Source of the DNA: Jaenimonas drosophilae
Lineage: Eukaryota > Euglenozoa > Kinetoplastea > Trypanosomatida > Trypanosomatidae
NCBI GenBank assembly: GCA_030849065.1
Contig: JASAON010001645.1
Location: 1-64,000, forward strand
Direction: 5' to 3'
Length of the DNA stretch: 64,000 nt
In this document: piece by piece, positions 47,201-55,569 of the stretch
How positions within the stretch are numbered: the first letter of the stretch is position 1
How the letters are laid out: each line of letters begins with the position of its first letter
Program-made: the position numbers and the translations under genes
Notes under the pieces: model-generated
Told to the model about the DNA's origin: nothing
The model's input: the letters and a program-made list of their open reading frames with translations, nothing else
The model's database searches: none

Positions 47201-48434
47201 ACCTGCCTTCTTCAGCCAAGTGGTGGATCGTCTGGCGTCATCGGCAGCACAGCCGAAACGTGTGATGGGGGATGATGTGCCTGACACCACGAAGAAGAAG
47301 TTCGTGGCACAACCATCATCATCATCATCATCATCGACGTGGATGTCTGCCATTCACGTGTTTTGGTCGGCGGTGGATCATCACGGCGAGGAACCAACGA
47401 CGCCCGCATTGGATGCACAGAGCGCCAAGCTTGGTGGTCGCGTGGTTCTCACGCAGATGCTTCCATCGCTGCTACGACTGAGTGAGGCGGTTCATCGACG
47501 CGATTTAGGACGTCAGTGGAGGAGGTCATGGGCTGCGCTCTTCACCAGCGATGAGCGGCATGAGCGTGAGTGGCGAGCCATGAATGCGCGTGCGCTCTCC
47601 ATGTTGCGCGATGCCTCGGCGCTTGAGCTGTGTGTGGAGCTGCGTCGTAGCACGGAACCACAACACAAATCCTCTGCCGAAATGGCGGAGGATCTGCTCC
47701 TCCTCACGGCACGGCAACATCCCAACTGGCTGACGGCGTTGAAGGCGGTGATGGAGCTCCACGGCACTACGGAGCATCACGAGAAGCACCACACAGCCTA
47801 CCCCGTTGCAGTAGCCGAGACCATTCTTCACGTGTTGGCGAATAACCGCAACACAAATCTGAGCAACTCCGCCATGCGTCTTCGCACCTTGCAAGGATCC
47901 ACGTGGAGTGCCGAGTGCTCGCTGGTGCTGACGCAGCTCCTCCTGCGCTCACGGCGATGGCGTTTGGCGCTCACTTACGTGGAGGAGGCCCTCGAGGAGA
48001 TGCAGCTATCGTCCAAGCTCTCTGCTTCTTCTTCCGTTGCAACACCCGCAACAACATCATCATCATCATCATCACGCCCAACGGATGAGTATTTCCTCCA
48101 CGCCGCCACACTGCTTGTGAGAGGCCTCCATGCGTGTGCCATTGGCGGTGAGAGCACCAAGGCTGCAGAGTGGTTCAGCGACTTCCAGCATGTGATGGAG
48201 ATGGCAACGGGCCATGCGCCACCCACTCCATCTGGTGCTGCTTCTTCATCTTCTCCAACTGAAGATCATGTGGATGTTGCCTTGCAGCAAATGGCCGACT
48301 TGATGATGGATCAGCGACCCACAAGGAGCAGTGGTGATGAATCTCCGCAGATGCAGAAGATGGCGGACCTGGCGTCGAGCGCTCGTGCCTTCTTCATGCG
48401 CGCCATGACGAAGCGTTTGCTTCCCAAAAACTAA
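44229..48434 (+). CDS. Large helical protein, unrecognised (possibly organellar, PPR-like)
   Basis: 1401 residues. The N-terminus is rich in Arg, Ser and Trp with few acids (RACVRCWCSRRWG, RTSWRRLAVCS), compatible with a mitochondrial presequence. The body is helix-rich; stretches such as RAIAAACQLYERLVYLGVQLSQSDVLLLLSNL and LLRSRRWRLALTYVEEALEEM resemble the spacing of PPR or TPR repeats, but I cannot count clear units. Many Ser and His runs are encoded by TCA/ATC/CAT codon repeats (near 44612, 45125, 45630, 46830, 47320 and 48055), which look like expanded disordered loops. In kinetoplastids such proteins often act in mitochondrial RNA handling; this is an inference. Start alternatives are ATG at 44328 or 44331. 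Confidence 0.45.
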   Translation: MSRDPRNSLHHPWRACVRCWCSRRWGILGSTESMMRTSWRRLAVCSLSSEVEHPRRSCSTMASQNPHPTSSWMAAASTSSSMIDGGCSSTHSASVRGPSRSSSRITEEAIQSGLLETLHDENVGHVHHHHHGSTSDFSNHERNALLEFLEKHEEEGAALVATWISLRRSCLFASEISESLSLHVRYMLHKLISMRAIAAACQLYERLVYLGVQLSQSDVLLLLSNLPYEHGSHSAQVGRLAAEEAEQHKSRAGWLRRRQEMKEAERAAMQRGTTSTPSATAASSPDTNTAEEVVMEVGASSSSSSSSSTTSMTLQTKGLAHQPEWIKRWVLYEASMGNLDLLEPDEPQQARRQQNNAQTSSHDAWESVKPIVAAEVDAAAWAADHWTQVLAQLQHLHVLLVGAASCANHNTSSSSHSHNKPRRCIRVRRQMKTTAERHLWREALHVITTSHASAAEHGAATSSTSPSSSSSSLVEAVPSGVELRLHALLRDSFSWSGALANAQRTTSHADVVLFFRLAVDDAPWSTSRKVERVVSEVLVPHVRGASSADGAIQSLWLLYLARVKLERAESEDFMQLYATAHASWALDDGTGVMHLLDAALDRLQEGIPRLLDEVRRFRRQREAEAVLAASIRSGIYAPRNDDDHDGGGGGGGQSMNEPVLQPSSMQEPLAHGVACRGGILTHHMMDSFILCCAALAQSVGMLLLLSTDGAAVHAHLAEVLFGPQGLWCAWAHHFGDEGGMEAPERGYVGLILMAALIRVVMEMVSATSLTSPVPSTEVQLVLEQVLSVLASIPSHYAATSLPSIWRGDWDQRTSSLRQTICALARPLLRFLKVHPEDERIVFGAVPPTTIACLVGYGKLLARVEMLASSSSSSSVLSAKQRALLRSVFGGGFSLSKRIRAGLSKRELTVLEEVLHMNTHRPRRVVAAHGDEEFRRRLQLREEVYGIVLAGTCSSQVEKRLTEMVAGADGARALQLLQIAVRDVRVPAKSLSPAFFSQVVDRLASSAAQPKRVMGDDVPDTTKKKFVAQPSSSSSSSTWMSAIHVFWSAVDHHGEEPTTPALDAQSAKLGGRVVLTQMLPSLLRLSEAVHRRDLGRQWRRSWAALFTSDERHEREWRAMNARALSMLRDASALELCVELRRSTEPQHKSSAEMAEDLLLLTARQHPNWLTALKAVMELHGTTEHHEKHHTAYPVAVAETILHVLANNRNTNLSNSAMRLRTLQGSTWSAECSLVLTQLLLRSRRWRLALTYVEEALEEMQLSSKLSASSSVATPATTSSSSSSRPTDEYFLHAATLLVRGLHACAIGGESTKAAEWFSDFQHVMEMATGHAPPTPSGAASSSSPTEDHVDVALQQMADLMMDQRPTRSSGDESPQMQKMADLASSARAFFMRAMTKRLLPKN

Positions 48435-48597
48435 GCCGAACGCCGTGATTGTTGTTGTTGTTGTTGTTGCTGTGTGTCTTGATAATCTGAGCGTGTGCTC
48501 CGTTCATGTTCCTCATCTCTGATGATTGGTGGCCAACAGCACATCATGTGTATGGATGCACGTGTGCTTCTTCTTCATTGTTGGATGCATCTCCTCC

Positions 48598-48636
48598 TCC
48601 TCCTCCTTCTCCTCTTCCTTTGTTGTACGTAATCAG
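48598..48636 (+). promoter_or_regulatory. Putative trans-splice acceptor of the CFAP119-like gene
   Basis: A CTC/TTC-rich pyrimidine tract ends in AG at 48635-48636, 67 nt before the ATG at 48704. Function inferred from kinetoplastid gene structure. Confidence 0.5.
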
Positions 48637-48703
48637 TTGTGTTGAAAGGAACGCGTAGAAGAGCGTAGTTGGTGCGTGTGTGCATTTATTCAGCACCATC
48701 ATC

Positions 48704-49546
48704 ATGGTTCTCACCTTGACGTGGAAGGTGCTGAGCCCACCGCAAACACACCTCTGCCTCTGCGCGCAGGATGTGCCAGCCCTGCGTGATGTACTACGAA
48801 AGGTGGATGCCGAGTCTCAGGGCCAACTGCTTCTGCCCGACCGCCACAACGCCGGCCAGATCAACATCCTCGTGGATTTGTACGCCCACCTACTCATGTT
48901 TGCCAAGGCACGCCAAATGAGCCCAGAGAAGACGAGCACGCTGGTTGCCATGATGAAGGAGCTCCACGAAACCAGCATGTCTGAGCGTAGAACACGGGTT
49001 AGCTCCTACGACCTCCTTCGCACGCTTGTTGTGCGGCATAGTGTGGCCCGACCTCCCTACTCGGCGGCCATCTTTGATGTGGAGGATGTGCAAGACATGG
49101 ATGAGTACTTCCTGAGCACGTACTACCGCCACTACAAGATGTACGTCTACGCCTTCGTGCCACGTCAGACGGCCACGTTGCGTTGCGTGAATGCCGCCGA
49201 CTGGGGTGATGCACCGCCGCACCACCTCCCCGCTCTCTCCACCGCCATTCCTGTGAATGAGTGGAAGCGCAAGGTGGAGGAGCGTGAGCGGGATAAGGAG
49301 GAGGTGCAGATGGAGCAGCAGCAACAGGCTTCCCAGGAGTATGAAGAGCACCGCGCGAGACAGGCTGGCCTCAACGACCCGCACTACTCCGACGGCATTC
49401 GTGAGCAGCTCCAGACCATTCGTCAGGCCGTTCTCACGCGCTCACTAGACCGCTTCGATTTGGCGGAGCAGCGCATTGCTGCGTTAGAGGCAAAGGTGGA
49501 GGGGATGCAGAGCCGGCCGGGCTCCAAGGGCCCCAAGAGGCGCTAA
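48704..49546 (+). CDS. CFAP119/CCDC189-like flagellum-associated protein
   Basis: 280 residues from the ATG at 48704; an upstream in-frame GTG at 48680 is unlikely as a start. The central region (about 65-165) contains LYAHLLMFAKARQMSPEKTSTLVAMMKELHET, RTLVVRHSVARPPYSAAIFDVEDV and DYFLSTYYRHYKMYVYAF-type segments. These recall the conserved domain of CFAP119 (CCDC189, FAP119), an axonemal protein needed for sperm flagella: SPEKTS, HSVxRPP, TYFRHFKLYKYAF. A coiled coil (about 195-270, EVQMEQQQQASQEYEEHRARQ) and a basic end follow. The assignment rests on motif memory and should be confirmed by profile search. Confidence 0.65.
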   Translation: MVLTLTWKVLSPPQTHLCLCAQDVPALRDVLRKVDAESQGQLLLPDRHNAGQINILVDLYAHLLMFAKARQMSPEKTSTLVAMMKELHETSMSERRTRVSSYDLLRTLVVRHSVARPPYSAAIFDVEDVQDMDEYFLSTYYRHYKMYVYAFVPRQTATLRCVNAADWGDAPPHHLPALSTAIPVNEWKRKVEERERDKEEVQMEQQQQASQEYEEHRARQAGLNDPHYSDGIREQLQTIRQAVLTRSLDRFDLAEQRIAALEAKVEGMQSRPGSKGPKRR

Positions 49547-49828
49547 CCCACACAAAGCATCAACATCATCATCTCGGGTGAGTGTGCGAATGAGAGGTGC
49601 AGCACTTAGTGAAGGTGAGGGGCTGTTGGCCGTCGTCTTCGATGTAAAGTGGAGTGGCATAGCCACGCAACAACAACAACAACAACAGCACACTTCAGTT
49701 GCTTGTGCGCACTACTGCTTCATCATCCTGTTGTGTGAGACGAACATCATCATTTCCATTCTTTCTCATCTCTCCTTCTGTGTGGTGAAGCATAGTTCCT
49801 GTTGCACAACCCGCATCAAATGGTGTAG

Positions 49829-51484
49829 ATGCAGCATCCGGAGCTTCCTCTTCTTCGTCGAGCCTCCATTGGCCATCTTCACCCGTGTTGCGAAGGACCC
49901 AGACAACAATGGATGTGCAGAAACTCTGCACTCTTCACATCTTGTGCGGCCATCTCCACATCGGTTAAGGCTGATGCAGCTACCGCATCTACACGCAGCA
50001 GTACATCGTACCACAATTTTTCTTCCTTGAGCCGCTTCAACAAAGACAACCGCTCACAGCGCTTTTCGATGCTGCGATCCCGAATCAGCATGAGCGCTCT
50101 GGATAAATCTTCCCATGGCAGCACAACGGCGAACAACAACAGCCTATCTTCGTCGGATGAGGTGAGCATCTACCGCAAAGATATGGAAGGTGGCAGCTCA
50201 CGAGCCTTTCCGTTGAGCATTGATGTCCCGCTGAAGAAATTCACCGACATGTTTAGTGATTTTGACGCCAAACGTTGTAGTATGTGCAACGAGACCTTCA
50301 TGCAGTGGGGTGGCCACCAGCAGGCCGTCCCTCATGCCGGTCGTGAGGCGCTCATGCTGGAGATGGTGCGGGCCTTTTGTGGCACACCCGAGGAGATCGT
50401 GCAACGTTGGTGGCGCCGACTCGATACCGATCCAAGCTTTGCACGAATCCCATCGCTGAGCCACGCCAACAGCCACGAACGCAAGCGACGTCTTCAATTT
50501 CTGCTCCGCCTGCTGAAGGACCGCAGAGTGCTCGTGGATTCCTTCGAGGTGAACCAACATAGCGGGGCCGGACGCTCGTGGGAGTTTGAACGTTTGGAGT
50601 GGGCCGGCGACAACGTGGTGAAGTACGTCTTCAACAACCGCTTCAACTGCTTGTTTCCCGTGAAGGAAGGTGGGATTCGTGGGCGGTTGGGCTACGGCCA
50701 ATTCGTCATTGACGGCAACGAGGGCCTGGCACGTGCCTACGACTACCTGGAGCTGCAGCAGCTGACGTGTAGTGATCGCGTGGTGAGTAAGTTCAAGAGT
50801 GACGTTGTGGAAACGATGTTTGGTGAGATGCAGCTCTACTTGTGGTCCACGGAGATGGACCTTGGTACATCCACCACGTCCTTCCCATTTAGTCCTGATT
50901 TGGTGTCGCTGCGCGCCGTTGTGGCTCATGTGATGGAGGAGTTGGCACACGTCATGTTCATGTTCCACGCTGAATTTCTCTTGGGCATCCTTCAACGTGT
51001 GGTGCGTGAGCATGATATTCAGTACGTCCGGGCAGATCCCAGCCTGCGCGGTCAGGTGGAGCTGCAGCAGGAGCTGGCCGGCTCCTTCTACTCATCCAAG
51101 AAGTCGCAGCTCTCCATCTCCAATACGGCCACCTTCACCAGGAACAAGGTCAGCCCCCCACACCAGCATCACGGGGCGAGTGTGTATTTGGCATCCATGA
51201 GCTACGACATTTTTCAACGTGTGGTGCCACTCGGCGGACTTCTCCCGAGATCCTTTGCTGCCGATGAGCTGGCCCCCGTGGCGGCCTTCTTGCCCCACCT
51301 CCAACGCATCACGAAGCCGCAGACCACCCACCTCACAGAAACACAAGATGGAGGCCCCAACTCCTCCGCTTCATGCACGTTGCCCCTGCAGCCACGCGCA
51401 ACTCCACAGCCGACTGGCAGAACTCCTCCTCCTCTCACCATTAACGAGCTTAAGGATGAGGAGCTGATTGCGGAGTTGGCGTGA
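49829..51484 (+). CDS. Mitochondrial RNA-editing-type zinc-finger/RNase III-like protein 2
   Basis: 551 residues, with an Arg/Ser-rich, acid-poor N-terminus fitting mitochondrial import (the next ATG, 49913, would also do). A U1-like finger has C150, C153, H163 and H169. The RNase III-like domain (about 250-390) has FERLEWAGDNVVKYV with E254, E257 and D261; FPVKEGGIRGRLG with E280; and KSDVVETMFGE with D325 and E328. These align with all six acidic residues of E. coli RNase III (E38, E41, D45, E65, D114, E117). KREPB/KREN editosome proteins have this architecture; published non-catalytic members have lost some of these residues. It is paralogous to the 11191 gene. No double-stranded-RNA-binding domain is recognised. 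The first AG after the pyrimidine tract is 49789-49790. Confidence 0.63.
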   Translation: MQHPELPLLRRASIGHLHPCCEGPRQQWMCRNSALFTSCAAISTSVKADAATASTRSSTSYHNFSSLSRFNKDNRSQRFSMLRSRISMSALDKSSHGSTTANNNSLSSSDEVSIYRKDMEGGSSRAFPLSIDVPLKKFTDMFSDFDAKRCSMCNETFMQWGGHQQAVPHAGREALMLEMVRAFCGTPEEIVQRWWRRLDTDPSFARIPSLSHANSHERKRRLQFLLRLLKDRRVLVDSFEVNQHSGAGRSWEFERLEWAGDNVVKYVFNNRFNCLFPVKEGGIRGRLGYGQFVIDGNEGLARAYDYLELQQLTCSDRVVSKFKSDVVETMFGEMQLYLWSTEMDLGTSTTSFPFSPDLVSLRAVVAHVMEELAHVMFMFHAEFLLGILQRVVREHDIQYVRADPSLRGQVELQQELAGSFYSSKKSQLSISNTATFTRNKVSPPHQHHGASVYLASMSYDIFQRVVPLGGLLPRSFAADELAPVAAFLPHLQRITKPQTTHLTETQDGGPNSSASCTLPLQPRATPQPTGRTPPPLTINELKDEELIAELA

Positions 51485-51901
51485 TGGAGGTGGCGTCACT
51501 GGCATCTTGACTCAAACACATTTGTATTCATCACTTCAATGGTGTGTCTCATCGTCATGATTCACGTACTTCCAATATCTCAGTGTCTTCTTCCCCTAAA
51601 TCATCGTGCTGAAGCTCCTTTGTTGAAAGTCTGTGCAAGTGTAGCCCAGACTCACACACACACACACACACATATCATAGAAGAGTGGCATCCCAACGCA
51701 TTTCGTTGGCAAAACCATTGATATTGCCGATTAAGTTTTTTGGCCTGCTGCCCACACTACCCGTGTCTAGATAGACGACGAAGAACACAGATTGATTGTG
51801 TCTGTGCGGGACGCATTCCTCCACACACACACACACGCAACGTAAACCACCGCATAACACAACAACACCGACATTGCAGAGATTTGGCTGCTCTCTATAC
51901 G
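51485..51901 (+). other. Intergenic interval with two CA microsatellites
   Basis: About 415 nt without a gene. (CA)n repeats lie at about 51652-51672 and 51822-51837. AG at 51878-51879 is the closest acceptor candidate before the ATG at 51902. Confidence 0.5.
51652..51672 (+). repeat. CA microsatellite
   Basis: About ten CA units in a spacer. Equivalent repeats in other spacers are at about 57220-57239, 60044-60062 and 63532-63552. Confidence 0.7.
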
Positions 51902-54712
51902 ATGATCACCGCTCGCACACCCTTTCAGATCTTCAAGGCTGAGAACCCGCTAGGCAGTGTGGCGAGCTTCAGCTCCTTGGCCGCGGTAGCTTCCCTGCCC
52001 TTCAAGGTGCGTGCTGCGGAGGAGGCCCTCATTGCCTCCCTCGGCTTCGTGGATGTCGTAGCCGAAAATGTACGGCCAACGTACACCATCTCTGTGCTTC
52101 ACTCCTGTGCCGCCTACCTCACCCAGCTTGTGTGTTTTGCTCCTCTTCTCTCACGATCTACGCGTGCAGAGCCTCTGGAGCTGAACGCCAACGCCATTGT
52201 TCGTACCGTCCTGCTCGCCCCCACGCACACAGACGCAGTGGCTGAGGTGATGGCTCTGCTGGCGGATGCCTCCGTGGTGGAGCTCAAGTCCATGAACGGC
52301 CTGACACGTCTCGAGGATGTGGTGATTGGGATGGAGAAGGAGGAACGAGGACGAGCGAAGGAGCGTGGAGAGGCTGTAGTGATGCTACGCAAAGTGGCGC
52401 CAGAGAAGGAGGCGGGGCCGGGCGCCACGGCGACCTCGCTTGACACCTCCCCCGGCGGCGATGCCGCAGATTTGGATGATGCTGTGGAGGAGAACAACTC
52501 CGTGGCGGTGAGCACCAACGACGTGGGCTCACTCAAGCGAGCACGTAGTGCCACCTCCAAGGGAGCTGGTATCGCGGCGAAACGCAAAGCCCGCGCCGAT
52601 GCTGCCCCCGCGGCCTCGCCCTTTCACTTTGGCCGCCTCCGCGCTCTCTCCACCTCGGAGAAGAAGGCCACGGCGGTGCTGGGCAACGTTATCACCCTCC
52701 TCGGCCACATTTACGCCACCAAATTTAATGAGTTGCTCGTCATTTTTGACCACATTCGCACGCAGGTGGAGGAGGTGCAGGCACTCATGGATGCCGACCG
52801 CGAAGCCTACGAGAGCAAGGAGGTGAAGAAGCCGCCGCCGCCCTTCTTCAAGGTGGAGCTGGCCGATTTGCAACGTGTGTTGCACACAGTTACACACACC
52901 TTCCAGGAGGATGAGGATTGCCGCTTTGAGCTGGACGAAGATCTCATTCACATGCTGGCACATGCCTGCCTCTCTGTGGTCAACGCCATTGAGGGCTACA
53001 CCACTGACCCCTACCAAGAGCCAACGGAGGAGGAGGTGCAGCGCAAGGCCGCCCTACGCACGCAGGCGAGAGAGAAGCGGCTCGTGGCAGAACGCAAACA
53101 ACAAGATCGTCTGCGCGTGAAGGAGGAGATGGCGAACAAGAAGCTGGAGGAAAAGCGGCAGCTGCGTCAGAACCTCGGCCTCGATGAGGATAACCTTGTG
53201 GAGGACCTACAGTTGGCGCGCCCACAGCAGCTGGGCTACGTGCACTATCCAACGAGCCCACTTCTTCCGTCGAACGAGGTGATGGAGAAGGCCATCTTTG
53301 TGTGGGCCATGATCTCATCCATTCCGCGGCAGCTGAACCTTTCACAGATGCCCTTTGCCACCTTCGTTAAAGGGCTGCTGGAGGAGGATGAAGGTGCCAA
53401 CGGCCTCATGGAGGAGGTGGTGCGTTGTTTGGTGGATGTCGCAGTGGAGCACATGCGCACGACCTCACCAAACTCCCCACGGATGAATACGCGCGGAAAA
53501 AGTTGGTTTGAGAGCTTAGTAACCTTCGTGAGCGTGGCAAGTGGCTCGAAGCAGCGCCGGCAGCGACAGTTGGAGCTGAAGCGAAAGCAATCTGCCAAGG
53601 CCTCTCGCTCCGATGATGATGATGAGGACGAAGACGAGGATGATGAAGGTGATGATGATGATGATGACGATGATGATGCGTCAAGCGAGACGATGGAAGA
53701 GGAAGAGGAGGAAGGAGGCAGCGATGCCTCCAATGAAGCCACCACGCAGGCCAGCAAGACGGAGGCAGCTTCATCAACAGAAGCGAAACCTGAAAACGAA
53801 GAGGCGGAGGACCACAAAGCGGAGGAGGAGGAGGAAGAGGTGCCTCAAGGAGAGTTGGCAGCCACGATGGAGCGTATTTCTGCGCTACGCAACATGGCTA
53901 CCTGGGGCAACGTGCCGCTGGTGGACCGTCTTCGTTTGCTGGAGTTCTGCGTGCATGAGGTGCTCATGAGTGATGCGGTACGTGAGGAGGCTGATCGACT
54001 GCAACAGCAGATGGAGGAGGAGTTGGCGGCCACCGAGAAGCGCAAGCGGGAGATTTGTGATGAGGCTGAGAAGGAGATCAAGGTACTGTGGCGCTCACAC
54101 CCCTCATCGTCGAAGAGGTTTGATGTGAATGATGTTCCTGCGGCGGAGGACGGCCCATCCTTGGATGAACGCAAGGCGCAGATTCTGGCCGACGCACAAA
54201 AAGCCTGCCAAGCCGCTCAATGCAAGCTCTACGCCCGCCAAGATGGCAAGGATGATGGGGCCATCATCACCCCCATTGGTTCTGATCGCTATCATCGCTT
54301 GTACTGGCGCCTGCCCATGGACCGCCACGTGTTGGTGCAGGCCACGCCATCAACCCCGCTTGGCATACCCCACGTGAATGCCCCGCCTGAGTTTCTGCGT
54401 GGGGCATCCACGGCAGGCCGCAGCTCCTTCCTGGATGATGAAGAGGCAGAAGAGAAGGCTCTTCTGAGCTCCAAGCCACAGACCGATAAGGAGGAGGCAG
54501 CGTGGGGCATCATTCCCGTGCACTACTTGCCACACTTCATTGCCACACTCGACCCACGTGGAGAGCGCGAGGCGGTGCTGCGCAAATCGCTCTCCGAGCT
54601 CATTCCCTATCTCCAGAAGATGGAGGAGCCTCACGAAGGACGCATCACAACGCGTTCGCGGCAGCACACGTTTGGCTACATCAACCAGCTCAAGCCACCG
54701 CAGTTCCTGTAG
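51902..54712 (+). CDS. DDT/WHIM-domain chromatin protein (ISWI-partner type)
   Basis: 936 residues. A DDT-like region (about 455-525: EKAIFVWAMISSIPRQLNLSQMPFATFVKGLLE) is preceded by a long basic/acidic helix (about 380-425). An acidic Asp/Glu run sits near 570-600. A WHIM1-like helix region is at about 655-700 (MATWGNVPLVDRLRLLEFCVHEVLMSDAVREEAD). A WHIM2-type GSDRYHRLYWRLPMD lies near 792-806, and the final WHIM motif FIATLDPRGEREAVLRKSL near 880-898. This order is that of ACF1/BAZ/RSF1-type subunits that pair with ISWI remodellers and set nucleosome spacing. No bromodomain or PHD finger is present. The frame is open upstream to 51740, but that segment looks like UTR and the first ATG is used. 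Confidence 0.72.
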   Translation: MITARTPFQIFKAENPLGSVASFSSLAAVASLPFKVRAAEEALIASLGFVDVVAENVRPTYTISVLHSCAAYLTQLVCFAPLLSRSTRAEPLELNANAIVRTVLLAPTHTDAVAEVMALLADASVVELKSMNGLTRLEDVVIGMEKEERGRAKERGEAVVMLRKVAPEKEAGPGATATSLDTSPGGDAADLDDAVEENNSVAVSTNDVGSLKRARSATSKGAGIAAKRKARADAAPAASPFHFGRLRALSTSEKKATAVLGNVITLLGHIYATKFNELLVIFDHIRTQVEEVQALMDADREAYESKEVKKPPPPFFKVELADLQRVLHTVTHTFQEDEDCRFELDEDLIHMLAHACLSVVNAIEGYTTDPYQEPTEEEVQRKAALRTQAREKRLVAERKQQDRLRVKEEMANKKLEEKRQLRQNLGLDEDNLVEDLQLARPQQLGYVHYPTSPLLPSNEVMEKAIFVWAMISSIPRQLNLSQMPFATFVKGLLEEDEGANGLMEEVVRCLVDVAVEHMRTTSPNSPRMNTRGKSWFESLVTFVSVASGSKQRRQRQLELKRKQSAKASRSDDDDEDEDEDDEGDDDDDDDDDASSETMEEEEEEGGSDASNEATTQASKTEAASSTEAKPENEEAEDHKAEEEEEEVPQGELAATMERISALRNMATWGNVPLVDRLRLLEFCVHEVLMSDAVREEADRLQQQMEEELAATEKRKREICDEAEKEIKVLWRSHPSSSKRFDVNDVPAAEDGPSLDERKAQILADAQKACQAAQCKLYARQDGKDDGAIITPIGSDRYHRLYWRLPMDRHVLVQATPSTPLGIPHVNAPPEFLRGASTAGRSSFLDDEEAEEKALLSSKPQTDKEEAAWGIIPVHYLPHFIATLDPRGEREAVLRKSLSELIPYLQKMEEPHEGRITTRSRQHTFGYINQLKPPQFL
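53610..53680 (+). repeat. GAT/GAC-rich acidic codon repeat
   Basis: A run of GAT, GAC, GAG and GAA codons encodes a nearly pure Asp/Glu stretch in the DDT/WHIM protein. Acidic tracts of this kind are common in histone-binding proteins. Confidence 0.6.
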
Positions 54713-54971
54713 AGGACTGCGTGCGTGTGTGTGCGTTTCATGAACGGTTTCATTCTCAGAAGAAGATATGCAGCTCCTACACACACACGGGATTAAGGTG
54801 GGGAGAGTGCTGAATCCACTATGTTGTTGGCTCTTATTGATGCCACGTGTTGTACCTGTGTGTGTGTGTGATTGTGGGAAGGACCACTCACCAACTACAC
54901 TTCTTGTTCCTTCTTTTCTTCTACATTTATTTTTTTCTCTTCGCCAACACGATAGTGTGCCATCATTCACC

Positions 54972-55346
54972 ATGCGTACGATTGAGTGCGAGTTCTCTCA
55001 CTTCGCGGTGCACCCCGGCCACGGCCGCCGCTACGTGCCCTTCGCCTTCCTCTCGACGAAGCCCGTCCTGACCTTCTCCCGCCCGAAGTGCTTCGCCATG
55101 TACATGCGCAAGAAGAACCCCCGCTTCCTCCCCTGGACCCGCACGTACCGTCGCATTCACCGCAAGACGACGAGCGACCGCGTCACCCGCCGCCGCACGG
55201 CCCGCGCCGTGAAGGCCCAGCGCGCCATTGTTGGTGCTGAGCTCTCCTACATCCAGGAGGTGCGCAGCCGCGTCCCCGTGGACCGCTCCGCCAAGGCCAA
55301 GGCCGCCCGCGCTGAGGTGGCTGCCCGCAAGGCTGCCAAGAAGTAA
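54972..55346 (+). CDS. RPL24: 60S ribosomal protein eL24 (RPL24), copy 1
   Basis: 124 residues. It starts MRTIECEFSHFAVHPGHGRRYVPF and shows the conserved KPVLTFSRPKC, KKNPRFLPWTRTYRRIHRK and RRRTARAVKAQRAIVGA segments of eL24. The cytosolic zinc-binding cysteine set is reduced relative to human (C6 and C36 remain). eL24 forms an inter-subunit bridge. It differs from copy 2 (57926) by one silent base, C55022 versus T57976. Identity covers ten bases before the start and seven after the stop. The acceptor AG is 54955-54956. The ORF is open further upstream, but that part is the pyrimidine-rich leader. Confidence 0.96.
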   Translation: MRTIECEFSHFAVHPGHGRRYVPFAFLSTKPVLTFSRPKCFAMYMRKKNPRFLPWTRTYRRIHRKTTSDRVTRRRTARAVKAQRAIVGAELSYIQEVRSRVPVDRSAKAKAARAEVAARKAAKK

Positions 55347-55424
55347 GCACACAGTGCACGCTTGGCGCATATTTGGCACCTCTTTTATGGCTTTTCATTC
55401 ATAACAAGGTTGATGAGATGATGC

Positions 55425-55442
55425 TGCTGGGGTTCCCCAGCA
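55425..55442 (+). repeat. Hairpin after eL24 copy 1
   Basis: TGCTGGGG pairs with CCCCAGCA to give an eight-base stem with a two-base TT loop (or six pairs with a four-base loop). It lies 80 nt after the eL24 stop and is absent from the flank of copy 2. Possibly a 3' UTR element. Confidence 0.45.
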
Positions 55443-55569
55443 AGTAGGTGCGTAAGTGTGGCCAATGGCCTGAGTCAATGAGCAACATGAGCAATATGCT
55501 TCTTCTTCTTATTTGTGATTCTTCTCTGCGTGTAGGTTGGCGATTTGGATCTAGTGGGTGAGTAGACGA

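Noticed and set aside
54768..54971. N-terminal extension of eL24 copy 1
   Set aside because: It reads through the pyrimidine-rich leader and acceptor, is absent from copy 2, and the conserved protein starts at MRTIECEF.
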